DNA of 64,000 nucleotides. It comes from Atlantibacter hermannii. Its GTDB lineage: Bacteria; Pseudomonadota; Gammaproteobacteria; Enterobacterales; Enterobacteriaceae. The notes beneath the pieces are model-generated. The model was not told the origin of the DNA and did no database searches. It saw only the letters and a list, made by a program, of their open reading frames with translations. Each line of letters starts with the position of its first letter. The stretch's first letter is position 1. A program made the position numbers and the translations under genes. Below are positions 19,958 to 29,832 of this stretch, piece after piece. The DNA is taken from positions 1,736,001 to 1,800,000 of the forward strand of contig LR134136.1 in the NCBI GenBank assembly GCA_900635495.1. The letters run 5' to 3'.

Positions 19958-20968
19958 ATGTACTACCCCTTCGTTCGTAAAGCCCTTTTCCAGCTCGATC
20001 CAGAGCGCGCTCATGAAGTAACCTTCCAGCAATTGCGCCGTATTACCGGCACGCCGTTTGAACGTCTGGTGCGCCAGCATGTCCCGGAAAAACCGGTTTC
20101 CTGCATGGGGCTGACGTTTAAAAATCCGCTGGGCCTGGCAGCCGGGCTGGATAAAAATGGCGAATGCATCGACGCGCTTGGCGCGATGGGTTTCGGATCG
20201 ATTGAGATCGGCACCGTGACGCCGCGTCCTCAACCGGGTAACGACAAGCCGCGCATCTTCCGTCTGGTAGAAGCTGAAGGCCTGATCAACCGGATGGGAT
20301 TCAATAATCTGGGCGTTGATAACCTGGTCGAAAATGTCAAAAAGGCTCATTTTGATGGCGTTCTGGGCATCAACATTGGGAAAAATAAAGACACGCCGGT
20401 GGAGCAGGGTAAAGATGACTATCTGATTTGCATGGATAAAGTTTATCCTTACGCCGGATACATCGCGATTAATATCTCTTCTCCAAATACCCCAGGGTTA
20501 CGTTCCTTACAATATGGCGAAGCGCTGGATGATCTTTTAAGCGCAATAAAAAATAAACAACAAGCTCTTCAAAAACAGCACCATAAATATGTTCCCGTGG
20601 CGGTAAAGATCGCGCCGGATCTTTCTATGGAAGAATTGATCCAGGTGGCAGACAGTTTAATTCGCCATAATATTGATGGGGTTATCGCGACTAATACCAC
20701 GCTTGATCGTTCTCTTGTTCAGGGAATGAAGCACAGCGGTGAAATGGGGGGATTAAGTGGCCGTCCATTACAGCTAAAAAGCATCGAAATTATTCGTGCG
20801 TTATCCCACGAATTAAATGGCCGGTTGCCGATTATCGGCGTGGGCGGCATTGACTCACTGATAGCGGCCCGCGAGAAAATCGCCGCTGGCGCAACCCTGA
20901 TTCAAATTTATTCCGGATTTATTTTTAAAGGTCCGCCGCTGATTAAAGAAATCGTAAGCCATATCTAA
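19958..20968 (+). CDS. pyrD: Dihydroorotate dehydrogenase (quinone), PyrD
   Basis: PyrD is a class 2, membrane-associated, FMN-dependent enzyme oxidising dihydroorotate to orotate with quinone in de novo pyrimidine synthesis. The protein has 336 residues, as in E. coli. An amphipathic N-terminus (MYYPFVRKALFQLDPERAHE) mediates membrane contact. Conserved segments include NPLGLAAGLDKNGE, INISSPNTPGLRSLQ with the catalytic serine region, and the FMN-phosphate loop IGVGGI. The second half is noticeably more AT-rich than the first. It is followed by a hairpin terminator. Confidence 0.97.
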   Translation: MYYPFVRKALFQLDPERAHEVTFQQLRRITGTPFERLVRQHVPEKPVSCMGLTFKNPLGLAAGLDKNGECIDALGAMGFGSIEIGTVTPRPQPGNDKPRIFRLVEAEGLINRMGFNNLGVDNLVENVKKAHFDGVLGINIGKNKDTPVEQGKDDYLICMDKVYPYAGYIAINISSPNTPGLRSLQYGEALDDLLSAIKNKQQALQKQHHKYVPVAVKIAPDLSMEELIQVADSLIRHNIDGVIATNTTLDRSLVQGMKHSGEMGGLSGRPLQLKSIEIIRALSHELNGRLPIIGVGGIDSLIAAREKIAAGATLIQIYSGFIFKGPPLIKEIVSHI

Positions 20969-20989
20969 CCTTTATGACTTAAACAGGAT

Positions 20990-21020
20990 CAGGGCTTTAT
21001 TTTAAGCCCTGGTTGTTTTA
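20990..21020 (+). terminator. Rho-independent terminator after pyrD
   Basis: The stem CAGGGCTT / AAGCCCTG is followed by GTTGTTTTAT, 21 bases past the pyrD stop. Confidence 0.75.
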
Positions 21021-21131
21021 TATTCGGGCGCAGTTGCTAATTTAGACATTTTAGTCTTTCCTTTATTGGGGTTTTAAACGAAGCGGCAAAAAGGGATGAT
21101 ATTTCGTCGCTGACAGATGTGGGGAGAAACG

Positions 21132-21674
21132 ATGCGTATTAAACCGGATGATAACTGGCATTGGTATTTCGATGACGAGCACGACAGAATGATGCTCGAT
21201 TTAGCGAATGGTATGCTATTCCGTTCACGCTTCGCCCGCAAAATGTTGACCCCGGATGCGTTTTCCACCAGCGGTTTTTGCGTGGATGACGCAGCGCTTT
21301 ATTTTACCTTTGAAGAAAAATGCCGCGATCTGCAATTATCTAAAGATCAGCGTGCCGAGCTGGTGCTCAATGCGCTGGTGGCCATTCGTTTTCTGAAACC
21401 GCAAATGCCTAAAAGCTGGCACTTCCTCGCCCATGATGATTACTGGCAACCGGTATGCGGCGATCCAGCCTGTGTTTATTTAAGCGATACCCATGAAAGT
21501 GTGAGCCTGCTGGTCGTGGAGCCGGGCGATAATGCCGCGCTATGCCTGCTGGCGCAGCCCGGTTTAACGCTTGCCGGGCGCACTATGCAGCTGGGGGATG
21601 CAATCAAAATCATGAACGACCGGCTCAGACCGCAACCGGTGTCACTGGCACTCAGTCTTGATCAGGCCGTTTAG
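21132..21674 (+). CDS. zapC: Cell division protein ZapC (YcbW)
   Basis: ZapC is a cytosolic FtsZ-associated protein that promotes lateral interaction of FtsZ protofilaments in the Z-ring. The ATG at 21132 gives the conserved start MRIKPDDNWHWYFDDEHDRM and 180 residues, as in E. coli. An ATG five codons upstream is not conserved. The gene ends in a 4-base overlap (TTAG) with the convergent ycbX, so no terminator separates them. Confidence 0.95.
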   Translation: MRIKPDDNWHWYFDDEHDRMMLDLANGMLFRSRFARKMLTPDAFSTSGFCVDDAALYFTFEEKCRDLQLSKDQRAELVLNALVAIRFLKPQMPKSWHFLAHDDYWQPVCGDPACVYLSDTHESVSLLVVEPGDNAALCLLAQPGLTLAGRTMQLGDAIKIMNDRLRPQPVSLALSLDQAV

Positions 21675-22780
21675 CTTTCGAGTTTCAACGCCCCTGCCGG
21701 AATACAGCTACAACACAAAATGGTGCCGTCATCGCCAAGCGCGCTCTGCTTCAGCGGTGTGACGTTGCCTTCTATCAGGCGAATTCGGCAACTTCCACAT
21801 ATCCCCGCCCGGCACGAGTAGGGAACGCGAATCCCCTGCTGCTCTAACTGCTCCAACAAAATTTGCTGGTTATTACCGGTAAAGGTCGTCCCTTGCCAGG
21901 TGATGTCTACTGCGCTTTGCGGCGTCTGTTCAACCGCCAGCGTTTCCACGACTTCACCCGGGCCATATAAGCGCGCAGGTTTGGTTTTCAGGATCTCCAG
22001 TTCATCACCGACATGAATAATGCCGCTCTCCCGCGCGATAAGATTCTGGCCGAAGTCCACATCGCCATTGTCCTGGGCGGAACGGAACGTTTGCAAAGTT
22101 GCCAGCGGCTCGCCGGAAGGATGCTTACGGCCACGCTCCGGGCTGACGGTGGTAAATACGCAGCGGCTGCACGGTTTCGCCACATCGAAGGTGACGCCGC
22201 CGATGCGGATCACTTCCCAGGTATCTTCTTCCCATGCCTGCGCGCCGGAAATCACAATATTTGGCCGAAATTGCGTCATATTGACGCTGGCCGGACAGCG
22301 CTGTTGTAAATCACGCAGCGAGGCGTCGTTAGTTAACAGGAAGGGATACCCGTCGGCGAAAGAGAGCGGAACGTCCTGATGTCGTGCGACCCGGCGGGTC
22401 AGTTCAGGGCCGACCCAGCGCAACTGCACGTCACGTGCAAAGAATCCGCTGAGCCACTGGTTAACAGCCTGCGGGGCGATAAGCGCCGTAAAATGGTTGC
22501 CCCAGACTTCTGTCGGCGCGCCGTCGGCGGAAAAATCGCTGTAACGCACGACAACACTGCTGCCATCCGGCGCGCTAAGGTGCAAACCGTCATGCATTAT
22601 CGCCGGAGTAAACAGCACCATCTGCGGATATTGCCGTGCGGTAATAAAGGTGCCGTCAGTTTCAGTGACCATAAAAATGCGATCGAACGCCAGCCCGCTT
22701 AAACTTACCTGAGCGTGTGACAGTTGAATGCCGCGCATAGATTTAACCGGATGAACGGCAAGACGAGATAAAAAGGCCAC
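21671..22780 (-). CDS. ycbX: MOSC and 2Fe-2S ferredoxin domain protein YcbX
   Basis: YcbX is a molybdenum-cofactor enzyme that reduces N-hydroxylated base analogues such as 6-hydroxylaminopurine in E. coli. The protein has 369 residues, as in E. coli. It has an N-terminal MOSC beta-barrel domain (LAVHPVKSMRGIQL), a MOSC domain with the conserved cysteine region (FDVAKPCSRC), and a C-terminal ferredoxin domain with cluster cysteines in CRAGICGSC and a final Cys (CCSC). It is divergent from rlmL. Confidence 0.94.
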   Translation of the reverse strand: MAFLSRLAVHPVKSMRGIQLSHAQVSLSGLAFDRIFMVTETDGTFITARQYPQMVLFTPAIMHDGLHLSAPDGSSVVVRYSDFSADGAPTEVWGNHFTALIAPQAVNQWLSGFFARDVQLRWVGPELTRRVARHQDVPLSFADGYPFLLTNDASLRDLQQRCPASVNMTQFRPNIVISGAQAWEEDTWEVIRIGGVTFDVAKPCSRCVFTTVSPERGRKHPSGEPLATLQTFRSAQDNGDVDFGQNLIARESGIIHVGDELEILKTKPARLYGPGEVVETLAVEQTPQSAVDITWQGTTFTGNNQQILLEQLEQQGIRVPYSCRAGICGSCRIRLIEGNVTPLKQSALGDDGTILCCSCIPAGALKLES

Positions 22781-22830
22781 TGCGCACTCCCTGAACGTAA
22801 CCGAAGGTGAAGAAATAGAAGGGCAACTTT

Positions 22831-22858
22831 ATGACATGCGGGTCGGATTGGCTATAAT
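22831..22858 (+). promoter_or_regulatory. Likely sigma-70 promoter of rlmL
   Basis: ATGACA (22831-22836) and a perfect TATAAT (22853-22858) are spaced by 16 bases, 33 bases before the rlmL start. Confidence 0.6.
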
Positions 22859-22891
22859 GCGCAACAATTTTATTAAGTGATAAGTGACGAT

Positions 22892-25009
22892 ATGAATGCT
22901 TTATTTGCCAGTACGGCGCGTGGCCTGGAAGAATTGTTAAAAACCGAGCTGGAAAACCTGGGCGCGCGTAATACCCAGGTGGTTCAGGGCGGGGTGCATT
23001 TTGAAGGCGACGCGCATCTGCTCTATCAGAGTTTGATGTGGAGCCGCCTGGCATCGCGCATTCTGCTGCCGCTTAGCGAATGCAAAGTTTACAGCGACCT
23101 CGATCTCTATCTGGGCGTACAGGCCATCGACTGGACTGCACTCTTCAGTCCCGGTGCCACGTTCGCTGTGCATTTCAGCGGGTTAAACGAATCGATCCGC
23201 AACAGCCAGTATGGCGCGTTGAAAGTGAAAGACGCCATAGTCGATGCGTTCACCCGCAAAGGTTTGCCGCGCCCGAATGTCGATAAGGACCAACCGGATC
23301 TGCGAATTAATGTCTGGCTGAATAAAGAAACCGCCAGCATTGCGCTCGATCTGAGCGGCGATGGCCTGCATCAGCGTGGGTACCGCGATGCAACCGGCCA
23401 GGCACCCATTAAAGAAACGCTGGCCGCCGCGATTGTCCAACGCTCCGGCTGGCAGCCAGGCACCCCGCTGATCGATCCGATGTGCGGTTCCGGCACGCTG
23501 TTAATCGAAGCAGCAATGATCGCAACCGATCGCGCGCCGGGTTTATACCGCACCCGCTGGGGATTTTCCGGTTGGGCGAAACATGACGACGAGATCTGGA
23601 AAAGCGTTAAAACCGACGCCCAGGTGCGTGCTCGCCGTGGTCTGAGCGAATATGCTTCGCGTTTTTATGGTTCCGATAACGATCCGCGGGTTATTGAGCG
23701 CGCACGCGCCAACGCCCGTCGTGCGGGGCTGAATGAGCTGATCACCTTTAGCGTCGCAGATGTGGCGCAATTAACCAATCCACTGCCGAAAGGACCGCTC
23801 GGCACGGTTATCAGCAACCCGCCGTACGGTGAACGCCTGGAAAGCGAACCGGCGCTGATTGCCCTGCACAGTTTGTTAGGCCGGGCCATGAAACAGCAGT
23901 TTGGCGGCTGGAATCTTTCGCTGTTCAGCGCCTCGCCGGTATTGCTGAGCTGTCTGCAACTTCGCGCCGATCGGCAATTCAAAGCCAAAAACGGCCCGCT
24001 TGATTGCGTGCAGAAAAACTATCACCTGGCTGCAAGCAGCAGCGAAGGCGGGCAGGGGCGCATTGCAGAAGACTATGCCAACCGTCTGCGAAAGAATCTG
24101 AAAAAGCTTGAGAAGTGGGCAAAACAGGAGGGCATCGAATGCTATCGCCTCTATGATGCCGACCTGCCGGACTATAACGTGGCGGTAGACCGTTACGCGG
24201 ATTGGGTGGTCATCCAGGAATATGCGCCGCCGAAGACGGTGGATGCAGCCAAAGCTCGTCAACGCGTGTTCGATGTCATTGCCGCGACCATTCAGGTGTT
24301 AAACATCGCCCCTAATAAAGTGGTGCTGAAAACCCGCGAACGCCAGAAGGGCAGCAGCCAGTATCAGAAAGTGGCTCAAAAAGAAGAATTTATGGAAGTG
24401 CGTGAGTTTAATGCGCGCTTCTGGGTCAATCTGACCGATTACCTGGACACCGGTCTGTTCCTCGATCACCGTATTGCCCGCCGTATGCTGGGTCAGATGA
24501 GCAAAGGTAAAGATTTCCTGAACCTGTTTGCTTATACCGGCACTGCCAGCGTTCACGCAGGGCTGGGCGGCGCGAAGAGCACGACCACGGTAGATATGTC
24601 GCGTACCTATCTGGAATGGGCTGAACGCAACTTGCGTCTCAACGGATTAACCGGTCGCAACCATCGCCTGATCCAGGCGGATTGTCTGGGCTGGCTGGCC
24701 GAGGCCAATGAGCGCTTTGATGTGATCTTTATCGATCCGCCCACGTTCTCCAACTCCAAACGGATGGACGCGTCATTCGACGTTCAACGCGATCATGTCC
24801 TGCTGATGCGGGATCTGAAGCGCCTGCTGAACCCGGGCGGCACGATTATGTTCTCCAACAATAAGCGCGGTTTCAAAATGGATTTACCGGGACTGGCGGA
24901 ACTGGGCCTGAAGGCGCAGGAAATTACTGAGAAAACGCTGTCACAAGATTTTGCCCGTAATCGCCAGATCCATAACTGCTGGCTGATTACCCACGAGACC
25001 GGGAAATAA
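22892..25009 (+). CDS. rlmL: 23S rRNA bifunctional methyltransferase RlmKL (m2G2445 / m7G2069)
   Basis: This is a fused methyltransferase that modifies G2445 (N2, N-terminal half) and G2069 (N7, C-terminal half) of 23S rRNA. The protein is 705 residues (E. coli 702) from the ATG at 22892, starting MNALFASTARGLEELLK. A THUMP RNA-binding domain at about residues 45-155 is followed by the first Rossmann methyltransferase (DPMCGSGTLLIEAA, SNPPYGERL). The second methyltransferase is in the C-terminal part (LFAYTGTASVHAG, FIDPPTFSNSKRM). uup follows after 6 bases. Confidence 0.97.
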   Translation: MNALFASTARGLEELLKTELENLGARNTQVVQGGVHFEGDAHLLYQSLMWSRLASRILLPLSECKVYSDLDLYLGVQAIDWTALFSPGATFAVHFSGLNESIRNSQYGALKVKDAIVDAFTRKGLPRPNVDKDQPDLRINVWLNKETASIALDLSGDGLHQRGYRDATGQAPIKETLAAAIVQRSGWQPGTPLIDPMCGSGTLLIEAAMIATDRAPGLYRTRWGFSGWAKHDDEIWKSVKTDAQVRARRGLSEYASRFYGSDNDPRVIERARANARRAGLNELITFSVADVAQLTNPLPKGPLGTVISNPPYGERLESEPALIALHSLLGRAMKQQFGGWNLSLFSASPVLLSCLQLRADRQFKAKNGPLDCVQKNYHLAASSSEGGQGRIAEDYANRLRKNLKKLEKWAKQEGIECYRLYDADLPDYNVAVDRYADWVVIQEYAPPKTVDAAKARQRVFDVIAATIQVLNIAPNKVVLKTRERQKGSSQYQKVAQKEEFMEVREFNARFWVNLTDYLDTGLFLDHRIARRMLGQMSKGKDFLNLFAYTGTASVHAGLGGAKSTTTVDMSRTYLEWAERNLRLNGLTGRNHRLIQADCLGWLAEANERFDVIFIDPPTFSNSKRMDASFDVQRDHVLLMRDLKRLLNPGGTIMFSNNKRGFKMDLPGLAELGLKAQEITEKTLSQDFARNRQIHNCWLITHETGK

Positions 25010-25015
25010 TTATTT

Positions 25016-26917
25016 ATGTCATTAATTAGTATGCATGGCGCATGGCTCTCTTACAGCGATGCGCCGCTTCTCGATAACGCTGAACTGCATATCGAAGATA
25101 ACGAGCGCGTGTGTCTGGTTGGCCGTAACGGGGCCGGAAAATCCACGTTAATGAAAATCCTGAACCGCGAAGTCGGGCTCGATGACGGGCGTCTGATTTT
25201 TGAGCAGGATCTCGTGGTCGCGCGGTTACAACAGGACCCGCCGCGCAATGTGACCGGCAGCGTCTACGATTTCGTCGCGGAAGGGATTGAAGAACAAGCG
25301 GAATACCTTAAGCGCTATCACGACGTTTCCCATCTGGTGATGCAGGACCCCAGCGATAAGAACCTTGCCGAGCTGGCCAGAGTGCAGGAATTACTCGACC
25401 ACCACGGTTTGTGGCAGCTTGAAAACCGCATTAACGAAGTCTTAATGCAGCTTGGGCTAAACGCCGATACCGAACTGGCGGCCCTGTCGGGCGGCTGGTT
25501 GCGTAAAGCTGCGCTGGGCCGTGCGCTTGTGAGCGGACCGCGGGTGTTATTGCTTGATGAACCGACCAACCACCTGGATATTGAAACCATCGACTGGCTG
25601 GAAGGGTTTTTGAAAACTTTCCAGGGCTGCATCATTTTCATCTCCCACGATCGTTCTTTTATTCGCAATATGGCGACGCGCATTGTGGATTTGGATCGCG
25701 GCAAACTGGTCTCTTACCCGGGCGATTACGATCAGTACCTGGTAGCGAAAGAAGAAGCGCTGCGGGTAGAAGAGCTGCAAAACGCCGAGTTTGATAAAAA
25801 ACTGGCGCAGGAAGAAGTGTGGATCCGTCAGGGCATCAAAGCCAGACGCACCCGCAATGAAGGGCGTGTCAGGGCTCTGAAAAGCCTGCGTCGCGAACGT
25901 AGCGAACGGCGTGAAGTGTTGGGCAGCGCAAAAATGCAGGTCGAAGAGGCCTCCCGCTCCGGTAAAATTGTCTTTGAACTCGAAGACGTCAATTACGGTA
26001 TCGAAGGCAAAACCCTGGTCCGCAATTTCAGCGCCCAGGTGCAACGCGGCGACAAAATCGCGCTGGTTGGCCCGAACGGCTGCGGTAAAACGACCCTGCT
26101 GAAACTGATGCTCGGTCAGCTAAACGCTGACAGCGGCCGTGTTCACGTCGGCACCAAGCTGGAAATTGCCTACTTTGACCAGCATCGTGCCGAACTTGAT
26201 CCGGAACGCACCGTGATGGATAACCTTGCGGAAGGCAAACAGGAAGTAATGGTCAACGGCAAACCGCGTCATGTGCTGGGCTATTTACAGGACTTTCTGT
26301 TCCATCCGAAACGCGCCATGACGCCGGTGCGGGCACTCTCTGGTGGGGAGCGCAACCGTCTGTTGCTGGCACGTTTGTTCCTTAAGCCCAGCAACCTGCT
26401 GATCCTCGATGAACCGACTAACGATCTGGATGTTGAAACGCTGGAATTGCTGGAAGAGTTAATCGACAGCTACCAGGGCACCGTATTGCTGGTGAGCCAC
26501 GACAGGGAGTTTGTTGATAACACGGTAACGGAATGCTGGATTTTTGAAGGCGAAGGCCATATAGGGCAATATGTCGGCGGTTATCACGACGCGCGCGGAC
26601 AGCAGGCGTCGTCCAGTGCATCCCGGACGTTGGCTGCGAAAAAAGAACCCGAAGCGGCTAAAGCAGAAACTGTCAAACGAGCCAGCAGCAAACTAAGCTA
26701 TAACATGCAGCGCGAACTGGATCAGATGCCGCAGCGTATGGAAACGCTGGAAGCGGCAGTAGAAGCGCTACAAACGCAGGTCAGCGATGCTTCCTTCTTT
26801 AACCAACCTCATGATGTCACTCAAAGCGTACTGGAAAAACTGGCGACCGCCGAGCAGGCTCTTGAGGAGGCTTTTGAACGTTGGGAATACCTGGAATCGT
26901 TAAAAAACGGTGCATAG
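25016..26917 (+). CDS. uup: ABC-F family ATPase Uup
   Basis: Uup is a cytosolic ABC-F protein with two ATPase cassettes and no membrane domain. In E. coli it affects precise transposon excision and acts on ribosomes or DNA replication intermediates. The protein has 633 residues (E. coli 635). Cassette 1 has Walker A GRNGAGKST, signature LSGGW and Walker B VLLLDEPTNH. Cassette 2 has GPNGCGKTT, LSGGERNRL and LLILDEPTND. The C-terminus (from about residue 550) is a DNA-binding coiled coil. It starts 6 bases after rlmL, so the two are probably co-transcribed. Confidence 0.97.
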   Translation: MSLISMHGAWLSYSDAPLLDNAELHIEDNERVCLVGRNGAGKSTLMKILNREVGLDDGRLIFEQDLVVARLQQDPPRNVTGSVYDFVAEGIEEQAEYLKRYHDVSHLVMQDPSDKNLAELARVQELLDHHGLWQLENRINEVLMQLGLNADTELAALSGGWLRKAALGRALVSGPRVLLLDEPTNHLDIETIDWLEGFLKTFQGCIIFISHDRSFIRNMATRIVDLDRGKLVSYPGDYDQYLVAKEEALRVEELQNAEFDKKLAQEEVWIRQGIKARRTRNEGRVRALKSLRRERSERREVLGSAKMQVEEASRSGKIVFELEDVNYGIEGKTLVRNFSAQVQRGDKIALVGPNGCGKTTLLKLMLGQLNADSGRVHVGTKLEIAYFDQHRAELDPERTVMDNLAEGKQEVMVNGKPRHVLGYLQDFLFHPKRAMTPVRALSGGERNRLLLARLFLKPSNLLILDEPTNDLDVETLELLEELIDSYQGTVLLVSHDREFVDNTVTECWIFEGEGHIGQYVGGYHDARGQQASSSASRTLAAKKEPEAAKAETVKRASSKLSYNMQRELDQMPQRMETLEAAVEALQTQVSDASFFNQPHDVTQSVLEKLATAEQALEEAFERWEYLESLKNGA

Positions 26918-26933
26918 CCAAAGGGAGGGCAGC

Positions 26934-28205
26934 ATGTGCGAACGGCACCATGCAGCGAAACACATACTCTGTCCGCAATGCGATATGCTGGTGTTACTTC
27001 CGCGAATGGAGGCGGGCCACAAGGCCAACTGCCCCCGTTGCGGCGTGACATTAACCACTCAGTGGGACGCGCCCCGGCAGCGTCCCACGGCGTATGCGCT
27101 GGTGGCGTTGTTTATGCTGCTGCTCTCAAACCTTTTTCCCTTCGTCAATATGAAGGTGGCGGGTATTACCAGCGAAGTGACGCTGATGGAAATCCCGGGC
27201 GTGATGTTTTCCGAGGATTACGTCAGCCTCGGTACGCTCTTTATGCTGTTTGTTCAGCTGGTTCCCGCTTTCTGCCTGATCACCATCCTGCTTCTGGTGA
27301 ACCGCGTGGTATTGCCGCGACGTCTGAAACACGGCATGGCGCGGATCTTCTTCCAGTTGAAAACCTGGGGGATGGCGGAAATTTTCCTCGCCGGTGTATT
27401 AGTCAGCTTTGTCAAACTGATGGCGTACGGTGATATCGGCATCGGCAGCAGTTTTATTCCCTGGTGCCTGTTTTGCATTCTGCAATTGCGCGCATTTCAG
27501 TGTGTAGACCGCCGCTGGCTGTGGGATGATCTGGCGCCGATGCCGGTGCTTACCACGCCGCTGAAAGTCGGCGTTCCCGGCATTCGCCAGGGGCTGCGCT
27601 CATGCCGTTGCTGTACCGCCATTTTGCCAGCGAATACCCTTCAGTGCCCGCGCTGTGAAACACGCGGTTATGTAAGGCGTAAAAACAGTTTGCAATGGAC
27701 GCTGGCGCTTCTGTTTACTGCGATCCTGCTCTATTTCCCCGCCAATATTTTGCCGATTATGATTACCGATCTGCTGGGCGATAAGATGCCTTCCACGATC
27801 CTGGCCGGTGTGATCCTGCTGTGGAGCGAGGGATCGTACCCGGTTGCGATGGTGATTTTTATCGCCAGTATCCTGGTCCCGACGTTAAAAATGATTGCGA
27901 TTGGCTGGCTGTGCTGGGACGCGAAAGGCCACGGCCAGCGGGACAGCGAACGTATGCATCTTATTTATGAAGTTGTGGAGTTCGTTGGCCGCTGGTCAAT
28001 GATTGATGTGTTTGTTATTGCCGTCTTGTCTGCGCTGGTGCGTATGGGGGCGTTAATGAGTATTTATCCCGCCATCGGCGCGGTGATGTTTGCGCTGGTA
28101 GTGATTATTACGATGTTCGCAGCGATGACCTTTGACCCCCGTTTGTCCTGGGATCGCGAGTCGGAATTAAGCCATAAGGAGTCATCAGAACATGGAAAAG
28201 CATAG
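26934..28205 (+). CDS. pqiA: Intermembrane transport protein PqiA
   Basis: PqiA is the inner-membrane subunit of the PqiABC system, which moves lipids between the membranes and is induced by paraquat via SoxRS in E. coli. The ATG at 26934 after GGGAGGGC gives MCERHHAAKHILCPQC, matching the E. coli start. The protein is 423 residues (E. coli 417). It has two repeats, each with a pair of CxxC zinc-ribbon motifs (CPQC...CPRC; CRCC...CPRC) followed by a block of four hydrophobic helices. It begins 16 bases after uup and overlaps pqiB by 14 bases. Confidence 0.95.
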   Translation: MCERHHAAKHILCPQCDMLVLLPRMEAGHKANCPRCGVTLTTQWDAPRQRPTAYALVALFMLLLSNLFPFVNMKVAGITSEVTLMEIPGVMFSEDYVSLGTLFMLFVQLVPAFCLITILLLVNRVVLPRRLKHGMARIFFQLKTWGMAEIFLAGVLVSFVKLMAYGDIGIGSSFIPWCLFCILQLRAFQCVDRRWLWDDLAPMPVLTTPLKVGVPGIRQGLRSCRCCTAILPANTLQCPRCETRGYVRRKNSLQWTLALLFTAILLYFPANILPIMITDLLGDKMPSTILAGVILLWSEGSYPVAMVIFIASILVPTLKMIAIGWLCWDAKGHGQRDSERMHLIYEVVEFVGRWSMIDVFVIAVLSALVRMGALMSIYPAIGAVMFALVVIITMFAAMTFDPRLSWDRESELSHKESSEHGKA

Positions 28206-29832
28206 CGGGGAAGCGCAGGTGCAGAAGGTGAGAAACTGGTCGCCGGTCTGGATATTTCCTATCGTCACAGCGCTGATCGGCGCGTGGATCCTCTTTTATC
28301 ACTACAGTCATCAGGGGCCCGAAGTCACTTTAATCACCACGAATGCCGAAGGCATCGAGGGCGGTAAAACGACCATTAAAAGCCGTAGCGTGACCGTGGG
28401 TGTGGTGGAAAGCGCGGTGCTGAGTGACGACTTGCTGCATGTCGAAATTAAAGCGCGCTTAAACGCGGGCATGGAAAAGCTGCTGCATCAGGATTCCGTT
28501 TTCTGGGTGGTTAAGCCGCAGATTGGCAGAGAAGGCGTCAGCGGGCTGAACACGCTCCTCTCAGGTGCGTACATCGAACTGAAACCCGGCATGAAGGGCG
28601 CTGTGCCGGATAATTACCAGTTGCTGGATGCGCCGCCTCTGGCGCCCCCGGATGCCAAAGGCATCCGCGTTATCCTTGACAGTAACAAGGCGGGTCAACT
28701 CTCGCCTGGCGATCCGGTGCTGTTTCGCGGATATCGGGTGGGATCGGTGGAAACGAGCACTTTCGATACCCAAAAACGTAACATCACTTACCAGCTATTT
28801 ATCAATGCCCCTTACGACAGGCTGGTAACCAGCAACGTACGGTTCTGGAAAGACAGCGGGATCGCAGTGGATCTGTCGTCGGCGGGAATGCGGGTGGAAA
28901 TGGGCTCGCTGACCACGCTGTTTAGCGGTGGCGTCAGCTTTGACATCCCGGATGGTCTGGAGCTTGGAAAGCCCATCGCAGAAAAATCCGCCTTTAAACT
29001 CTATGACGATCAGAAAAGCATTCAGGACTCGCTGTACACCGAGCACATTGATTATCTGGTATTTTTCAACGATTCCATTCGCGGGCTGCAGCCGGGAGCG
29101 CCGGTTGAATTCCGCGGCATCCGTCTTGGTACCGTGGCGGAGGCGCCTTACTTCGTGCCGGGATTGCGGCAGGCGCTGAGTACGGATTATCGCATTCCGG
29201 TCCTGATCCGTATTGAACCCGAACGTCTGGAAAATCAGTTAGGCGAAAGCCCGGATATTGGCGCCCATCTCCAGGATCTGGTCTCACGTGGACTGCGGGC
29301 CTCGCTTAAAACCGGCAACCTGGTGACGGGCGCACTGTATATCGACCTGGATTTTTATCCGAAGGCACCCGCCATGTCCGGTATGCGCAGCTTCGGCGGT
29401 TTTTCGATTATTCCTTCGGTTAGCAGCGGGCTGGCGCAAATTCAGCAGCGTTTACTTGAAACGCTGGACAAAATTAACAACCTGCCGCTAAACCCGATGA
29501 TTGAGCAGGCAACCAATACGCTTAACGAAAGCCAGCGCACGATGCAGCGGCTGCAACAGACGCTGACCAACCTTAACCAGTTGACGGCCAGTAAATCGAT
29601 GCAGCAGTTGCCGACGGATATGCAAACCACGCTTCGCGAATTGAATCGCAGCATGCAGGGCTTCCAGCCGGGCTCAGCCGCCTATAACAAGATGGTGGCG
29701 GATATGCAGCGTCTCGATCAGGTATTACGCGAATTACAACCCGTACTGAAAACCCTGAACGATAAGAGTAATGCGCTGGTGTTTGAAGCGAAGGATAAAA
29801 AAGATCCACAGCCGAAGAGGGCGAAAGAATGA
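28192..29832 (+). CDS. pqiB: Intermembrane transport protein PqiB (MCE protein)
   Basis: PqiB is a periplasm-spanning protein with three MCE domains. In E. coli it forms a stacked-ring tunnel and needle between inner and outer membranes. The protein has 546 residues, as in E. coli. It has one N-terminal transmembrane helix (WSPVWIFPIVTALIGAWILFY) and three MCE repeats (starting near GPEVTL, AKGIRVIL and EHIDYLVFF). A long C-terminal helical region (about 420-530) forms the needle, and the tail is charged. Its ATG lies inside the end of pqiA, and its stop overlaps pqiC in ATGA. Confidence 0.96.
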   Translation: MEKHSGEAQVQKVRNWSPVWIFPIVTALIGAWILFYHYSHQGPEVTLITTNAEGIEGGKTTIKSRSVTVGVVESAVLSDDLLHVEIKARLNAGMEKLLHQDSVFWVVKPQIGREGVSGLNTLLSGAYIELKPGMKGAVPDNYQLLDAPPLAPPDAKGIRVILDSNKAGQLSPGDPVLFRGYRVGSVETSTFDTQKRNITYQLFINAPYDRLVTSNVRFWKDSGIAVDLSSAGMRVEMGSLTTLFSGGVSFDIPDGLELGKPIAEKSAFKLYDDQKSIQDSLYTEHIDYLVFFNDSIRGLQPGAPVEFRGIRLGTVAEAPYFVPGLRQALSTDYRIPVLIRIEPERLENQLGESPDIGAHLQDLVSRGLRASLKTGNLVTGALYIDLDFYPKAPAMSGMRSFGGFSIIPSVSSGLAQIQQRLLETLDKINNLPLNPMIEQATNTLNESQRTMQRLQQTLTNLNQLTASKSMQQLPTDMQTTLRELNRSMQGFQPGSAAYNKMVADMQRLDQVLRELQPVLKTLNDKSNALVFEAKDKKDPQPKRAKE